Source: an uncultured Oscillospiraceae bacterium (GTDB lineage Bacteria; Bacillota; Clostridia; Oscillospirales; Acutalibacteraceae). From it: DNA of 64,000 nt. Shown piece by piece: positions 34,256-43,846 of the stretch (position 1 is its first letter; the number at the start of each line of letters is the position of its first letter). Both the position numbers and the translations under genes were made by a program. The notes beneath the pieces were generated by a model. It saw only the letters and a list, made by a program, of their open reading frames with translations. It did not search any database and had not been told where the DNA came from. The DNA is taken from assembly GCA_900541975.1 (NCBI GenBank), contig UQLR01000007.1, positions 1-64,000 on the forward strand, given 5' to 3'.

Positions 34256-36329
34256 AATCACGCCTCCCCAGAGAAAGCGTCTTTTCCAAATCTTCACATG
34301 CTGCCGTGTAACCGCTGCTTTCCTTTGTTACGGTCAAAACGGACATTTTTCCATTTTGCCGCTTAGAGACGCCGTCGTCCTCATACAGCGTATAAACGGC
34401 GCGGCTGTCTGTATAATAAAGCAGCTCCAGGTGGTTTAAGTCGAGCAAATCGGTACAGCTCGCGCTTTTACACAACGGCAGGATGCAATTTTTCCGCAGA
34501 AACAGAGGTATCTCGCTGAGCGCCACAGAGATATAATGTACGCCCTTTGCAAGCGGTGTGCATGTATATTGCTCTTCTGTTTGAAAATTAATATAAAGCA
34601 TATCTTCGGGCAGGTAAACATATCTGCCCTGTGCGTTTTGTGTATAAACAGGAGCGACCATAATACTGTCGCCGACCAAAAGCTGATCCTCCACTGCCTT
34701 GGCCATAGGATCATCACGGTATACAAAAGAAAGCGGTTTAAAAAGCATGCTGTCGTTTTGTACGGCTTTCATATATTCACTGTATAAATAGGGGATCAGC
34801 CTGTACCGCAGCGCAATAATATGCCGGAAATCTTCTGTGTTTTCAAAGCGGTAGCATTCCTGCTCCCTTGTACCAAGTGCAGAATGGTTGCGCATAAGCG
34901 GCGTGAAAACGGCAAAAGCAAGCCAGCGCAGCAAAAGATCTCTGGTTACATTTTCGCCAAAACCGCCGACGTCGGCGCCGGTATAAAGGAAACCGCACAT
35001 ATTTAAAGAGGGCATCATTTTGATATTGAGCAGCAGATGGGACCACCAGGAATGGTTGTCGCCGGTCCAAATACCGCTGTAACGGTGCATGCCAATATAA
35101 GAAGCACGGGAAAATAGCAGGATGCGTTTATCAGGGCACAGCGCATCAAATGCCTGCGCAGCGCTTTTTGTCATATAATATCCATACAGGTTGTGTACCT
35201 TATCGTGGCACACCACGGTGTTGTCGTCCATAGTATGGTAAAAACTTCTGTAATCTTCCGGGTTGTTGGAAAGCTGTTGGAAAACGTCGCGCATAGTGAA
35301 AAATGTATCGATCCCCATATTTTTTCCCTTATACTGTTCTATGGATTTCCAGGCTTTGTCCAGACCATTTTTTGAATAGAATATAGCCGGTTCGTTCATA
35401 TCGTTCCAGAAGCCTTCAATCCCACAGTCTAAAAGCCGCTTGTATTTATCTCCAAACCAGCGGCGTGCACGGCCATTGAGAAAATCTGGAAAGCAGGTTT
35501 TTCCAGGCCATACACCGGCTTCAAAGTTTTTTCCGTTTTCATCCTTGCAAAAGTATCCATTTGCTTTACCCTCTTCATAGACGTCGTATCCTTCTTCTAT
35601 TTTTACCGCAGCGTCTATAATAGGGACAAGATGAATCCCGCTTTTTTTCATTTTTTCTGCAAACTGTTTAAAATCAGGAAATTTTTTCTGATCAATGGTG
35701 AAATTTTTATAGCGTTCCATGTAGTCTATATCCAAATAAATTGCGTCTAAAGGAATATCGCAGGCTTTATAGCCGGCAGCCACGGCTTCTATATCCTGCG
35801 TGTTTTGATATCCCCACCGGCTTTGCTGGAAACCAAACGCCCAGCGCGGCGGAACGTAGCTTTTTCCGATAAGCTGCCGGAATGCTCCGACAATTTCTTC
35901 CTCCGTTGTTCCTGTCAAAATATAAAGCGCAAGGTCGGGCTGGCTGCTTGTGATACAAAGCAGGTCCTGCTTTGTATAGCCTATATCAAAGGCAATGCGC
36001 GAGGGCGTATCAAAAAAAGCGCCAAACAATGTATGGCTGCCGCTTATTAAAAGAAAATTGTGCGCACCGTATAAAGCGTTTTTTGTTTCTGTATGGTTTG
36101 GATCATCCGTACAGTAACTTTCATATTTCCAGCCGCGCTTATTGATGCCGCGAACAGCCTGTCCCAGCCCGTATACAATATCGGTGCGATGCATTTTATA
36201 GCGGAAGGAAAGTGTTTTTTCTGTGGGCTTGTCCAGGCTGAAAAAGGGCATTGGATCTTGTGTGGACATATATTTCCCAACAACGGCGGTTGTTTCTATA
36301 GGCGCGCCAAACGTATATTTTGCAATCAT
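34248..36329 (-). CDS. Glycoside hydrolase family 31, alpha-glucosidase
   Basis: 693 residues. It hydrolyses alpha-glucosidic bonds of maltose-, isomaltose- or starch-derived oligosaccharides. The catalytic nucleophile is D310 in GFWNDMNEP and the acid/base D424 in GIWTGDNHSWW; DAIYLDIDYM and RASYIGMHRY also match the family. No signal peptide, so it is cytoplasmic. The ATG at 36329 follows AAAGGACGGA. It fits the starch-oriented surface proteins at 21-31 kb, acting on imported glucans. Confidence 0.95.
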   Translation of the reverse strand: MIAKYTFGAPIETTAVVGKYMSTQDPMPFFSLDKPTEKTLSFRYKMHRTDIVYGLGQAVRGINKRGWKYESYCTDDPNHTETKNALYGAHNFLLISGSHTLFGAFFDTPSRIAFDIGYTKQDLLCITSSQPDLALYILTGTTEEEIVGAFRQLIGKSYVPPRWAFGFQQSRWGYQNTQDIEAVAAGYKACDIPLDAIYLDIDYMERYKNFTIDQKKFPDFKQFAEKMKKSGIHLVPIIDAAVKIEEGYDVYEEGKANGYFCKDENGKNFEAGVWPGKTCFPDFLNGRARRWFGDKYKRLLDCGIEGFWNDMNEPAIFYSKNGLDKAWKSIEQYKGKNMGIDTFFTMRDVFQQLSNNPEDYRSFYHTMDDNTVVCHDKVHNLYGYYMTKSAAQAFDALCPDKRILLFSRASYIGMHRYSGIWTGDNHSWWSHLLLNIKMMPSLNMCGFLYTGADVGGFGENVTRDLLLRWLAFAVFTPLMRNHSALGTREQECYRFENTEDFRHIIALRYRLIPYLYSEYMKAVQNDSMLFKPLSFVYRDDPMAKAVEDQLLVGDSIMVAPVYTQNAQGRYVYLPEDMLYINFQTEEQYTCTPLAKGVHYISVALSEIPLFLRKNCILPLCKSASCTDLLDLNHLELLYYTDSRAVYTLYEDDGVSKRQNGKMSVLTVTKESSGYTAACEDLEKTLSLGRRDYA

Positions 36330-36362
36330 AGTATAAATCCGTCCTTTACTTTTGATTTTTTA

Positions 36363-36391
36363 TTGCATTTGCCAAAGATTTTTTTTATAAT
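36363..36391 (+). promoter_or_regulatory. Promoter of the DegV gene
   Basis: TTGCAT (36363-36368) and TATAAT (36386-36391), 17-base spacer. Confidence 0.65.
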
Positions 36392-36465
36392 CCTATTATA
36401 CTGTTATTGAAATAGAACATATTGTCACAAAAACATTATTGTTATTTTTTAAGGAGGAATCATTT

Positions 36466-37323
36466 TTGAACAGAAAGGTTTTGCTTACCGCTGACAGCAC
36501 CTGTGATCTAAGCGCGGAGCTTAAAGAAAGGTATAAAGTACAAACCTTTCCGCTGCATATTGTGTTGGGCGGAAAAAGCTATGATGACAGTGTGGATATT
36601 ATGCCGGATCAAATTTATGAGCATTTTTATCAAACGGGAGAGCTGCCCAAGACTTCGGCTGTCAATATGGAAGAGTATGCAAATTTTTTCAGGCCGTTTG
36701 TTGCACAGGGGTATGATGTTGTGCATATCAATATAGGCAGCGCGCTTTCCACATCGCATCAAAATTGCCTGGCGGCAGCCAGGGAGCTGGGGCATGTGTT
36801 TCCGGTAGATTCCTGCAACCTCTCCACAGGAACCGGACTGTTGGCCATTGAAGCGGCGCAATGTATACAAAAAGGGATGAACGCGGCGCAGACTGCCGAA
36901 TATGTTCGGTCGGCAACGGCAAAAAGCCATGCCAGTTTTATTATAGACAGGTTGGATTTTATGCGTGCCGGGGGGCGTTGCTCTACCATTACAATGCTGG
37001 GAGCAAATTTGTTAAACTTAAAGCCTTGTATAGAAGTGGATAACCAAAACGGGGGAAGCATGGGCGTTGGGAAAAAGTACAGAGGCAAGCTTGAAAAAGT
37101 GTTGCAAAACTATGTGGAAGATAAGCTTACGCAATATGCGCATATAAAAAAGGACCATATTTTTATTACGCATTCCGGAATTTCCAAAGAACGGGAGCAA
37201 ATGGTGCAGGCGCTTTTGGAAAGCAAGCGGTATTTTAAAGAAATTTTTGTTACAAGGGCAAGCTGCACGATCTCTTCCCACTGTGGCCCCAATACGCTGG
37301 GGATTTTATTTATGACAGAATGA
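36466..37323 (+). CDS. DegV family fatty-acid-binding protein
   Basis: 285 residues from a TTG at 36466, eight bases after AAGGAGG; the frame extends upstream past the ribosome site. Family marks: VLLTADSTCDLS at the N-terminus, the ligand-loop TSAVN, HINIGSALSTSHQN, DSCNLSTGTG, and the C-terminal SSHCGPNTLGI. DegV/FakB proteins bind fatty acids and present them to the FakA kinase. Length is normal. Confidence 0.93.
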   Translation: MNRKVLLTADSTCDLSAELKERYKVQTFPLHIVLGGKSYDDSVDIMPDQIYEHFYQTGELPKTSAVNMEEYANFFRPFVAQGYDVVHINIGSALSTSHQNCLAAARELGHVFPVDSCNLSTGTGLLAIEAAQCIQKGMNAAQTAEYVRSATAKSHASFIIDRLDFMRAGGRCSTITMLGANLLNLKPCIEVDNQNGGSMGVGKKYRGKLEKVLQNYVEDKLTQYAHIKKDHIFITHSGISKEREQMVQALLESKRYFKEIFVTRASCTISSHCGPNTLGILFMTE

Positions 37324-37337
37324 TCTGTTCAGGACAA

Positions 37338-37379
37338 AAAACATTCCGGCCAAATGGTTTATGGGGCCGGAATGTTTTT
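37338..37379. terminator. Bidirectional terminator
   Basis: Perfect 14-bp stem AAAACATTCCGGCC (37338-37351) with complement 37365-37378, A- and T-runs on both sides, between convergent genes. Confidence 0.9.
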
Positions 37380-37387
37380 AGATAAAG

Positions 37388-38518
37388 TTATGCTTTTGTA
37401 ACGCTCTGGCGCAGGTCGCCTTCCAATGGCCTACTGTCAAAATCAATGAGCGTTTCAAGTTCAAAATCAATATCGCATGCGGTGGAAGCCGCCTCCTGAA
37501 TGGTAAATGTTACGCTTACCAGAGGATGTTCCTGTGCAAATTCAAAACCATCAGGATTGCTGCAGTTGAAATAGATTGCGTCGTCTATATCGGTATTTGA
37601 GACGACGCCCGAAAGATTTGGAAACGAAAGCGAAGACGGGTTAACCTTAAGCAGGCTGGAATCATAATGAATCACTGCCTGCACACCGCACACGAGGGGG
37701 TTGATGTTGCCCAGATAGACTGTATATGTAACGACATCGCCCACATGGAAGGTTTCTCCGTTGATGGTAACGGGAGAGGAGGTTGCACCGGAACTTCCCT
37801 GCGCCGGCGAGGAGGAAGGAGTATCGGAGGAAGCGGAAGAGGATCCCGAAGACGCCGGACTGTTGGAAGAATTGCCTGTGGAAGAGGACCCGTCTGGTCC
37901 TGCGGATGTATTTTCGCTCTCTTCACTTGAAGACGAAGCAGACGACGTACCGCCGCCGGCAGGATTTGTACCGGTGCTGGTTCCTCCCTGCGCGTTTGTA
38001 GGCGGTTGTCCGGAAGAGGATGTGTCGCTGGGGTTCGTTTCTTGTGTTGTTATACCGGGTATGCTTTCCGGGTGGAAAACTACATTTCCATCTTCAACCT
38101 TTATAACGCCAAAAAGAAACATTGCACCGATCAAAACAGCCAGGATCACAACAATTGCGATCACAATTTTTACGCCAAGCGGCAGCCGTTTCTTTTTATC
38201 GTATGCCTTACGCACATCTACGTTATATTCCTGCAACTTTTCCGGAAGCGGAGGCTCATTTTCTTCTTCTTTGACAGGATTGTCAAAGTCATCATGATAG
38301 GGATCCTGTACAGACGGCATATTGTCTGTAGCCTGCGGCGTGCTGTCAGATCCGCCATCAAAGCCGTCGTGATAAGACGGGGAATTTTCCCCCTGATTAT
38401 AATGTGATTTTGCTTCTTCCAGCAACTGCTCTACTTCTTGTTGCGGGTTGTAGCCGCATACAGGACATTTACCAAGCTTTTCGTCGTATTCGTGGTTGCA
38501 TTTGGGGCATAGGGTCAT
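37388..38518 (-). CDS. Zinc-ribbon membrane protein with an extracellular cohesin-like domain
   Basis: 376 residues. N-terminal zinc ribbon with C4, C7, C18 and C21, then an acidic cytoplasmic stretch, one transmembrane helix (about 112-138), a Ser/Gly/Thr-rich linker (about 155-243) and a C-terminal beta-rich domain (about 247-376). That domain shares HVGDVVTYTVYLGN, GVQAVIHYDSSLLKV and DAIYFNCSNPDG with the cohesin-like domains at 24669 and 26828. Topology is N-in, so the cohesin-like module is outside. The ATG follows GAAAGGATGG. The zinc ribbon-TM-cohesin order is unusual. Confidence 0.75.
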   Translation of the reverse strand: MTLCPKCNHEYDEKLGKCPVCGYNPQQEVEQLLEEAKSHYNQGENSPSYHDGFDGGSDSTPQATDNMPSVQDPYHDDFDNPVKEEENEPPLPEKLQEYNVDVRKAYDKKKRLPLGVKIVIAIVVILAVLIGAMFLFGVIKVEDGNVVFHPESIPGITTQETNPSDTSSSGQPPTNAQGGTSTGTNPAGGGTSSASSSSEESENTSAGPDGSSSTGNSSNSPASSGSSSASSDTPSSSPAQGSSGATSSPVTINGETFHVGDVVTYTVYLGNINPLVCGVQAVIHYDSSLLKVNPSSLSFPNLSGVVSNTDIDDAIYFNCSNPDGFEFAQEHPLVSVTFTIQEAASTACDIDFELETLIDFDSRPLEGDLRQSVTKA

Positions 38519-38577
38519 ATTCGGCCATCCTTTCTATGAAAAAAATATGCAGATTTTTTTTACTTGAATTTACACAG

Positions 38578-38606
38578 ATTATAGCATTCTTTGCGGGATT
38601 AGTAAA
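38578..38606 (-). promoter_or_regulatory. Probable promoter of the zinc-ribbon cohesin-like gene
   Basis: Minus strand TTTACT (38601-38606) and TATAAT (38578-38583), 17-base spacer. The rest of the gap to 38826 shows no supported gene. Confidence 0.55.
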
Positions 38607-38826
38607 GAAAAAGACCGGCAATTTACATATTGTTAAAAAGTGTAAAACGCAGCAAATTACTGGAAGCGGAAAAGATAAAGCTTATAAAGAAAAATACATG
38701 TTTAACCTGGGGAAATTGGGGCGGTTGTTTTCTGCGGATAAAAACGCAGCGGCGCTACTACGATGAACGCCGATGGGGAAGTACCATAAACAAAAAGAAC
38801 CTGACGGCTGATACTGCCAGTTTTAT

Positions 38827-40155
38827 TTATATTTTCTGTTTTTCAAAGTTGATTCGCTTGAAAGAACAGATTACATATATTGCTACGGCCAATTCGGTGA
38901 CAGGCATTACCCACCATAGCATTGCAGCACCCCAAATTGCGGGCAAAAGGAACACCAGAATACCGCATAGAACGATACCGCGGGCCAAAGAAACAACCAA
39001 AGCTTTCGTAGGTTTCATCACTGATTGGAAGTAATATGTTGAAAAAATATTTAATGGCAAAATCATATATGCAAGACCATAGATACGCATAATTTCCGGA
39101 GCAATCTGTAAAACATCATCCGTTGGGGTCATAAAAAGGTTTACAAAGGCGTTAGGAAACAGTATAACAGCACTTGTCCATAATACGCCGATAACCGCGA
39201 CTGTCCATAGTGCATATTTCTTTGTTTTCCTAATGCGTTCCCATTTTCCCGCGCCGAAATTTGCAGAGATAATTGGCTGTGTTGCTTGTCCGACGCCATA
39301 TGTGGAGCATTGGACAACGCTGGATATCTGAACAATTACCCCAAACACCGCCAAAGCCTCTGCACCAAAATAGTACATGATTTGACGATTGAACAGCATG
39401 GCAATCACACCCATTGCCATATCCGACACGAAAGAGGAAAAACCGTTTACAGACAAAACTCTTGCCTTATGGATATGTCCGTAAATGCGCGACAGCTTGA
39501 GTGTGTTTTTCTTGGAAACAAAGTGTGAGAGCATAATTACGATGGAAAGCGATGCGCCGATAGCTGTTGCCAGACCGGCCCCGAACATTCCCATATTAAG
39601 GCCAAACACAAAATACATATCCCCCAAGACATTAAACACACCGCCGAACAGGGTTGCAAAAGTAGCAAGCCCCGGGGCGTTGTCATTTCTTAAATAAGCC
39701 GCCAGCATTTGACTGAACGGATATGTGGGAATTACAAATTTAATCGGAAGCAAGTAATCTTTTGCAAGTGGAAGAAGTGTGCGATCTGCCCCAAAAAGGC
39801 ATAACAGCGCATCGTCAAACACCGTCAACCCAATCCAACAGAGGAGCGCAACAACAGAGGTCAAAATAAGCGACAGCGTAAAATATGCGTTGGCTTTGTC
39901 TGTTTTGTCCTGCGCTTTGTAGTACGAGTAATTGACCGATCCACCAATGCCAATCAGTAAGCCCAAACTGAATAGAATTGTCCAAATCGGCATTACAATC
40001 GACAATGCCGCTGTGCCCTGCGGCCCCTGATACTGACCGACAACGGCAGCATCCACTAAGCCGTAAATGCAAGTTATCATTGAACTTCCGAAAGCAGCAC
40101 AAAAATATTTGAAATAGTGTTTCTTAATACTGCCTTGGGTTAAATCCTTTTGCAT
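38827..40155 (-). CDS. MATE family multidrug exporter with leader attenuator
   Basis: 442 residues from the ATG at 40155, which follows GAAGGTGGGG; the frame extends upstream into the leader hairpin. Twelve helices in two halves, beginning QGSIKKHYFKYF and VDAAVVGQYQG as in NorM/DinF-like pumps. It is preceded by a consensus promoter and a strong intrinsic terminator within the leader, so expression likely depends on antitermination. Unrelated in detail to the PadR-linked MATE at 11918. Confidence 0.9.
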   Translation of the reverse strand: MQKDLTQGSIKKHYFKYFCAAFGSSMITCIYGLVDAAVVGQYQGPQGTAALSIVMPIWTILFSLGLLIGIGGSVNYSYYKAQDKTDKANAYFTLSLILTSVVALLCWIGLTVFDDALLCLFGADRTLLPLAKDYLLPIKFVIPTYPFSQMLAAYLRNDNAPGLATFATLFGGVFNVLGDMYFVFGLNMGMFGAGLATAIGASLSIVIMLSHFVSKKNTLKLSRIYGHIHKARVLSVNGFSSFVSDMAMGVIAMLFNRQIMYYFGAEALAVFGVIVQISSVVQCSTYGVGQATQPIISANFGAGKWERIRKTKKYALWTVAVIGVLWTSAVILFPNAFVNLFMTPTDDVLQIAPEIMRIYGLAYMILPLNIFSTYYFQSVMKPTKALVVSLARGIVLCGILVFLLPAIWGAAMLWWVMPVTELAVAIYVICSFKRINFEKQKI

Positions 40156-40175
40156 AATTTCCCCACCTTCCAGAC

Positions 40176-40224
40176 AAAAAAGCCGGATAAAGTACAAGCA
40201 TTTCAGCTTGTGCCTTATCCGGCT
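40176..40224 (-). promoter_or_regulatory. Leader terminator (attenuator) of the MATE gene
   Basis: In the transcribed leader on the minus strand, AGCCGGATAAGG.ACAAGC pairs with GCTTGT.CTTTATCCGGCT (arms 40206-40224 and 40181-40199) and is followed by six T, about 20 bases before the MATE start. Just upstream GCGGAGGG and a very short ATG-AAA-TGA frame could be a leader peptide. Such leaders attenuate transcription until translation of the leader is disturbed. Confidence 0.7.
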
Positions 40225-40265
40225 ATCATTTCATAAATTGAATGATTTGCCCTCCGCGCCTTACT

Positions 40266-40294
40266 ATTATACAGCACAAATAAGATAGTGTCAA
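40266..40294 (-). promoter_or_regulatory. Consensus promoter of the attenuated MATE gene
   Basis: Minus strand TTGACA (40289-40294) and TATAAT (40266-40271), 17-base spacer, a perfect match to the sigma-A consensus. Confidence 0.9.
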
Positions 40295-40646
40295 CAATAA
40301 GCTTTCGCTTTGCCTTCCTTATTATCCGGCGGAAAGTTCTAAAAAACCTGTCCGGAGCTCTGGCAAAATCATAAAGTAGGCATTATATATAAGAGGGGAT
40401 AAAGTGCAACAAATTACCTTCATCGGACGGAGAATAAATAAAAGGAAACAAAAGGGTCTGAGAGATTTCCCAACAAGGGAAAATGCGGCGCATTTTTATG
40501 GAAAGGGTACCCTTTTCTGTGCTTGCTGTCAACCAAAACAGAAAAAGGACGGACAGAAAAGAGCAATGCGAAAAATACAGGTTTTGTAAATGATTCTGTA
40601 AGATCCAGACTGGCCCTGCAAGCTGGAATTTATTTTTGTTGGATAA
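40295..40646. other. Intergenic region without a supported gene
   Basis: About 350 bases between the MATE promoter and the pot promoter. It contains purine-rich stretches and short inverted repeats, for example CCCAACAAGGG near 40470, but no open frame with a ribosome site and no riboswitch that I can identify. Confidence 0.4.
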
Positions 40647-40675
40647 TTGACAAATTGACAAAAAGTACATATACT
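40647..40675 (+). promoter_or_regulatory. Promoter of the pot operon
   Basis: TTGACA (40647-40652) and TATACT (40670-40675), 17-base spacer. Confidence 0.8.
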
Positions 40676-40752
40676 TTTAACTTGGAGATGATTGCATACA
40701 TTGTGCGTATGTACATGCACTCCATTCTTTTATTTTGTGTGGGGGTGGGAAT

Positions 40753-42174
40753 ATGTGTCAAAATATCGTAGTATCTTTAAAGGATATTTACGTGACCTTT
40801 GACGGGGAAGTAATCCTTAATGGGATTGATCTTGACATCAGGGACAAAGAATTTGTCACGCTGCTCGGCCCTTCCGGCTGTGGGAAAACCACAACGCTGC
40901 GCCTGATCGGAGGTTTTCTGGAGCCTGATCGGGGCGATATCATGTTTGACGGAAAAAAGATTAACAAAGTACCGCCGCATAAGCGCAATGTGAATACAGT
41001 ATTTCAAAAATATGCACTGTTCCCACATTTAAACGTTTTTGAAAATGTGGCGTTTGGCCTGCGCCTGAAAAAGCTGCCGGAGGCGGAAATAAAAGAAAAG
41101 GTCAGAAAAATGTTGGCAATTGTAGATTTAAAGGGGTATGAAAGGCGGCCTGTAGCCAAGCTTTCAGGTGGGCAACAGCAGCGCGTGGCAATTGCGCGCG
41201 CGCTTGTGTGCGAGCCTAAAATCCTTTTGCTGGACGAACCTCTGGGTGCGCTGGATCTGAAGCTGCGCAAAGATATGCAGATAGAACTGAAAAATCTGCA
41301 GCAAAAGCTGCAAACAACATTTGTGTATGTAACGCATGATCAGGAGGAAGCGCTGACCATGTCCGACACGGTTGTTGTCATGAATAACGGAAAAATTGAA
41401 CAAATTGGGGCGCCAATCGATATATATAATGAGCCTGCCAACGCCTTTGTAGCGGATTTTATTGGCGAAGCGAATATTTTAAACGGAATGATGGACGACG
41501 ATTATAAAGTTACCATTTTGGGCGTTCAATTTCCATGTATAGATGCAGGCTTTGGAAAAAACAGGCCGGTAGATGTTGTTATCCGTCCGGAAGATGTGGA
41601 AATTGTACCACCCGGGGAAGGAAAACTGACCGGTATGGTAACCGACACCGTTTTTAAGGGTGTACATTATGAGATGACAGTTGTATGCAACGGCTGTACC
41701 TGGCTGATCCACAACACGAAAAGCGTGGATGTGGGACAGGCTGTAGGCATGGATGTGGTGCCAGACAACATTCATATTATGGAAAAGCTTTTCCCCACGC
41801 AGGACAATCTGTTCCAGGCGCGGGTTCTGGAAAGCGATCCAGAAAACAATTCTATGTCCATAGAAATAGAAGGAAAAAGCGTAACGGTGGAGCGCCACTG
41901 CTTCCCACAGGGGACGCTTTTGGATGTAACGCTCCCGCCAGGCGGCGTGTATATTGCTGGCGATGGCAGCGGGGCACTGGAGGGCTATATAGAATCTGTT
42001 ATTTATAAAGGCGAACATAATGAAATTATTATAGAAACGGACGAAAGGAAATGGCTGATGTCCAGCGACATTGACGAGCAGATCGCAACTTATGTACAGA
42101 TTAGCTTTCGTTTTGAGGACGCTGTGTTCAAGGTCTGTGCCGGTGCAGGCGGCGGGGGGGTGGAAGCAAGGTGA
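40753..42174 (+). CDS. potA: Spermidine/putrescine ABC transporter ATPase
   Basis: 473 residues from the ATG at 40753 (GGGGGTGGGA upstream). Walker [12 protein letters not shown], signature LSGGQQQR, Walker [12 protein letters not shown] and the switch VTHDQEEAL, with the PotA-typical segment [20 protein letters not shown]. After the usual TOBE region there is an additional roughly 120-residue stretch that looks like a second TOBE-like domain, making it longer than typical PotA (about 360-380). It heads potABCD with four-base overlaps to potB. Confidence 0.93.
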   Translation: MCQNIVVSLKDIYVTFDGEVILNGIDLDIRDKEFVTLLGPSGCGKTTTLRLIGGFLEPDRGDIMFDGKKINKVPPHKRNVNTVFQKYALFPHLNVFENVAFGLRLKKLPEAEIKEKVRKMLAIVDLKGYERRPVAKLSGGQQQRVAIARALVCEPKILLLDEPLGALDLKLRKDMQIELKNLQQKLQTTFVYVTHDQEEALTMSDTVVVMNNGKIEQIGAPIDIYNEPANAFVADFIGEANILNGMMDDDYKVTILGVQFPCIDAGFGKNRPVDVVIRPEDVEIVPPGEGKLTGMVTDTVFKGVHYEMTVVCNGCTWLIHNTKSVDVGQAVGMDVVPDNIHIMEKLFPTQDNLFQARVLESDPENNSMSIEIEGKSVTVERHCFPQGTLLDVTLPPGGVYIAGDGSGALEGYIESVIYKGEHNEIIIETDERKWLMSSDIDEQIATYVQISFRFEDAVFKVCAGAGGGGVEAR

Positions 42175-42962
42175 AATCTAAGGCGCCTTCCTATCCATAT
42201 TTGCTGTGGATGCTTATTTTTACAATTATCCCGCTTGGAATGGTGGTATATTATGCTTTTACCGACCAAAGCGGTGCTGTTTCCCTACAGCCGTTTCTTG
42301 ACAGTCTGTATTATACGGATGTTTTTGTGCGGTCGCTGTGGATTGCGCTTGCGGCAACTGCAATTTGCCTGGTGATCGCCTATCCATTGAGCTATATTAT
42401 TGCAAGGGCAAAAAAAAGCGCGCAAAAGCTGCTGGTTATGCTTTTGATGTTGCCCATGTGGATGAATTTTATTTTGCGTATTTACGCCTGGGTGCTGCTT
42501 TTGCAAAACGACGGGCTGGTCGACCTGGCGGTTAAGCTTTTGGGGCTGGATGTGGCGCTGATCGGCAATAGCGGTGCGGTGATACTGGGTATGGTATATA
42601 ATTTTCTGCCGTTTATGGTGTTGCCTATTTATACTGTTATGACAAAAATTGATAACAGTCTGATTGAAGCGGCGCAGGACCTGGGTTCCAATAGATACAG
42701 GGTCTTTTCAAAAATTATTTTTCCATTGAGCGTACCCGGGATTATATCCGGCATTACAATGGTGTTTGTTCCATCTGCAAGCACCTTTTTGGTTTCGCAG
42801 TACCTGGGGGGTACAAACGATAAAATGATTGGCGACGTGATAGAAAACATTTTTCAACGTGATAAAAATGTAGGGTCGGCCCTGTCGCTGGCGCTGATGG
42901 TGATTATCCTGATTTTTTTGCTTATCATGAACCGCTTTGGGGACGAGGAGGCCGTTGTATGA
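42171..42962 (+). CDS. potB: Spermidine/putrescine ABC transporter permease
   Basis: 263 residues starting at a GTG inside a GTGA overlap with potA. Six transmembrane helices and the permease EAA loop [22 protein letters not shown] region (quoted as residues about 163-184). It forms the membrane channel with PotC. Confidence 0.93.
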   Translation: MKSKAPSYPYLLWMLIFTIIPLGMVVYYAFTDQSGAVSLQPFLDSLYYTDVFVRSLWIALAATAICLVIAYPLSYIIARAKKSAQKLLVMLLMLPMWMNFILRIYAWVLLLQNDGLVDLAVKLLGLDVALIGNSGAVILGMVYNFLPFMVLPIYTVMTKIDNSLIEAAQDLGSNRYRVFSKIIFPLSVPGIISGITMVFVPSASTFLVSQYLGGTNDKMIGDVIENIFQRDKNVGSALSLALMVIILIFLLIMNRFGDEEAVV

Positions 42963-43753
42963 AAAGAATATCTTCCAAAATCTATGTCGGCCTTGTCATG
43001 GTTTTTTTGTATTTACCCATTGCCGTTTTGATTTTGTATTCCTTTAACGATGGAAAAACCTCTGTATGGAAGGGATTTACGCTTAAATGGTATACAGAGC
43101 TGTTTCAGAATTCAGCGATTATGACGTCTTTGTACAATACGCTGATTATTGCCGTTCTGGCAGCGGTTATTGCAACTGTGCTTGGCACTTCTGCAGCTAT
43201 TGGTTTTTATAATTACAGGGGTGTTAAAAAAACGCTGGTCACAAATGTGTCTAATATCCCGATTATTAATCCGGAAATTGTCACGGGCGTTTCATTTATG
43301 CTTCTTTTTGCGTTCCTTGGCGGGCTGATGGGTTTTGAAATGGGCTTTGCAACGGTTCTTTTGGCGCATATCAGCTTTTGTACGCCATATGTCATTTTAA
43401 ATGTCATGCCTAAGCTGCGCCAGATGGACCGCAATGTATATGAAGCTGCTTTGGATTTGGGTTGCAACCAGCGGCAGGCCTTTTTTAAGGCGGTCATGCC
43501 GGAAATTCTGCCGGGTGTGCTTTCCGGCTTTTTGATGTCTTTTACCTACTCGCTGGATGATTTTGTCATCACGTATTTTACAAGAGGCCCCCAGTTCCAG
43601 ACTCTGCCGATCGAAATATACACGATGCTCAGGAGAAGAATATCGCCTACGATCAACGCGCTGTCTACGCTTTTGTTTGTAGTTACGCTTGCAATTTTAA
43701 TTTTTGTCAATATTCGCGACCGCAGGGCGGAAAAGGCTGCAGCGGGCCGGTAA
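42959..43753 (+). CDS. potC: Spermidine/putrescine ABC transporter permease
   Basis: 264 residues; the ATG overlaps the potB stop (ATGA). Six helices, N-terminal YLPIAVLILYSFNDG, and the EAA loop EAALDLGCNQRQAFF. It is the second channel subunit. Confidence 0.93.
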   Translation: MKRISSKIYVGLVMVFLYLPIAVLILYSFNDGKTSVWKGFTLKWYTELFQNSAIMTSLYNTLIIAVLAAVIATVLGTSAAIGFYNYRGVKKTLVTNVSNIPIINPEIVTGVSFMLLFAFLGGLMGFEMGFATVLLAHISFCTPYVILNVMPKLRQMDRNVYEAALDLGCNQRQAFFKAVMPEILPGVLSGFLMSFTYSLDDFVITYFTRGPQFQTLPIEIYTMLRRRISPTINALSTLLFVVTLAILIFVNIRDRRAEKAAAGR

Positions 43754-43846
43754 CGAGCATTTTCAGACAGTATATGTTACTGCTATTACCCGGCGGTGCA
43801 GATAGATGCACTGTACGCCGGTAGAATAAAAGGAGGAATCTTAAAA

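Noticed and set aside
40390..40520. Possible TPP- or other riboswitch upstream of pot (segment with GGGTCTGAGAGA).
   Set aside because: The partner helices expected for the class are missing and the segment lies upstream of the pot promoter.
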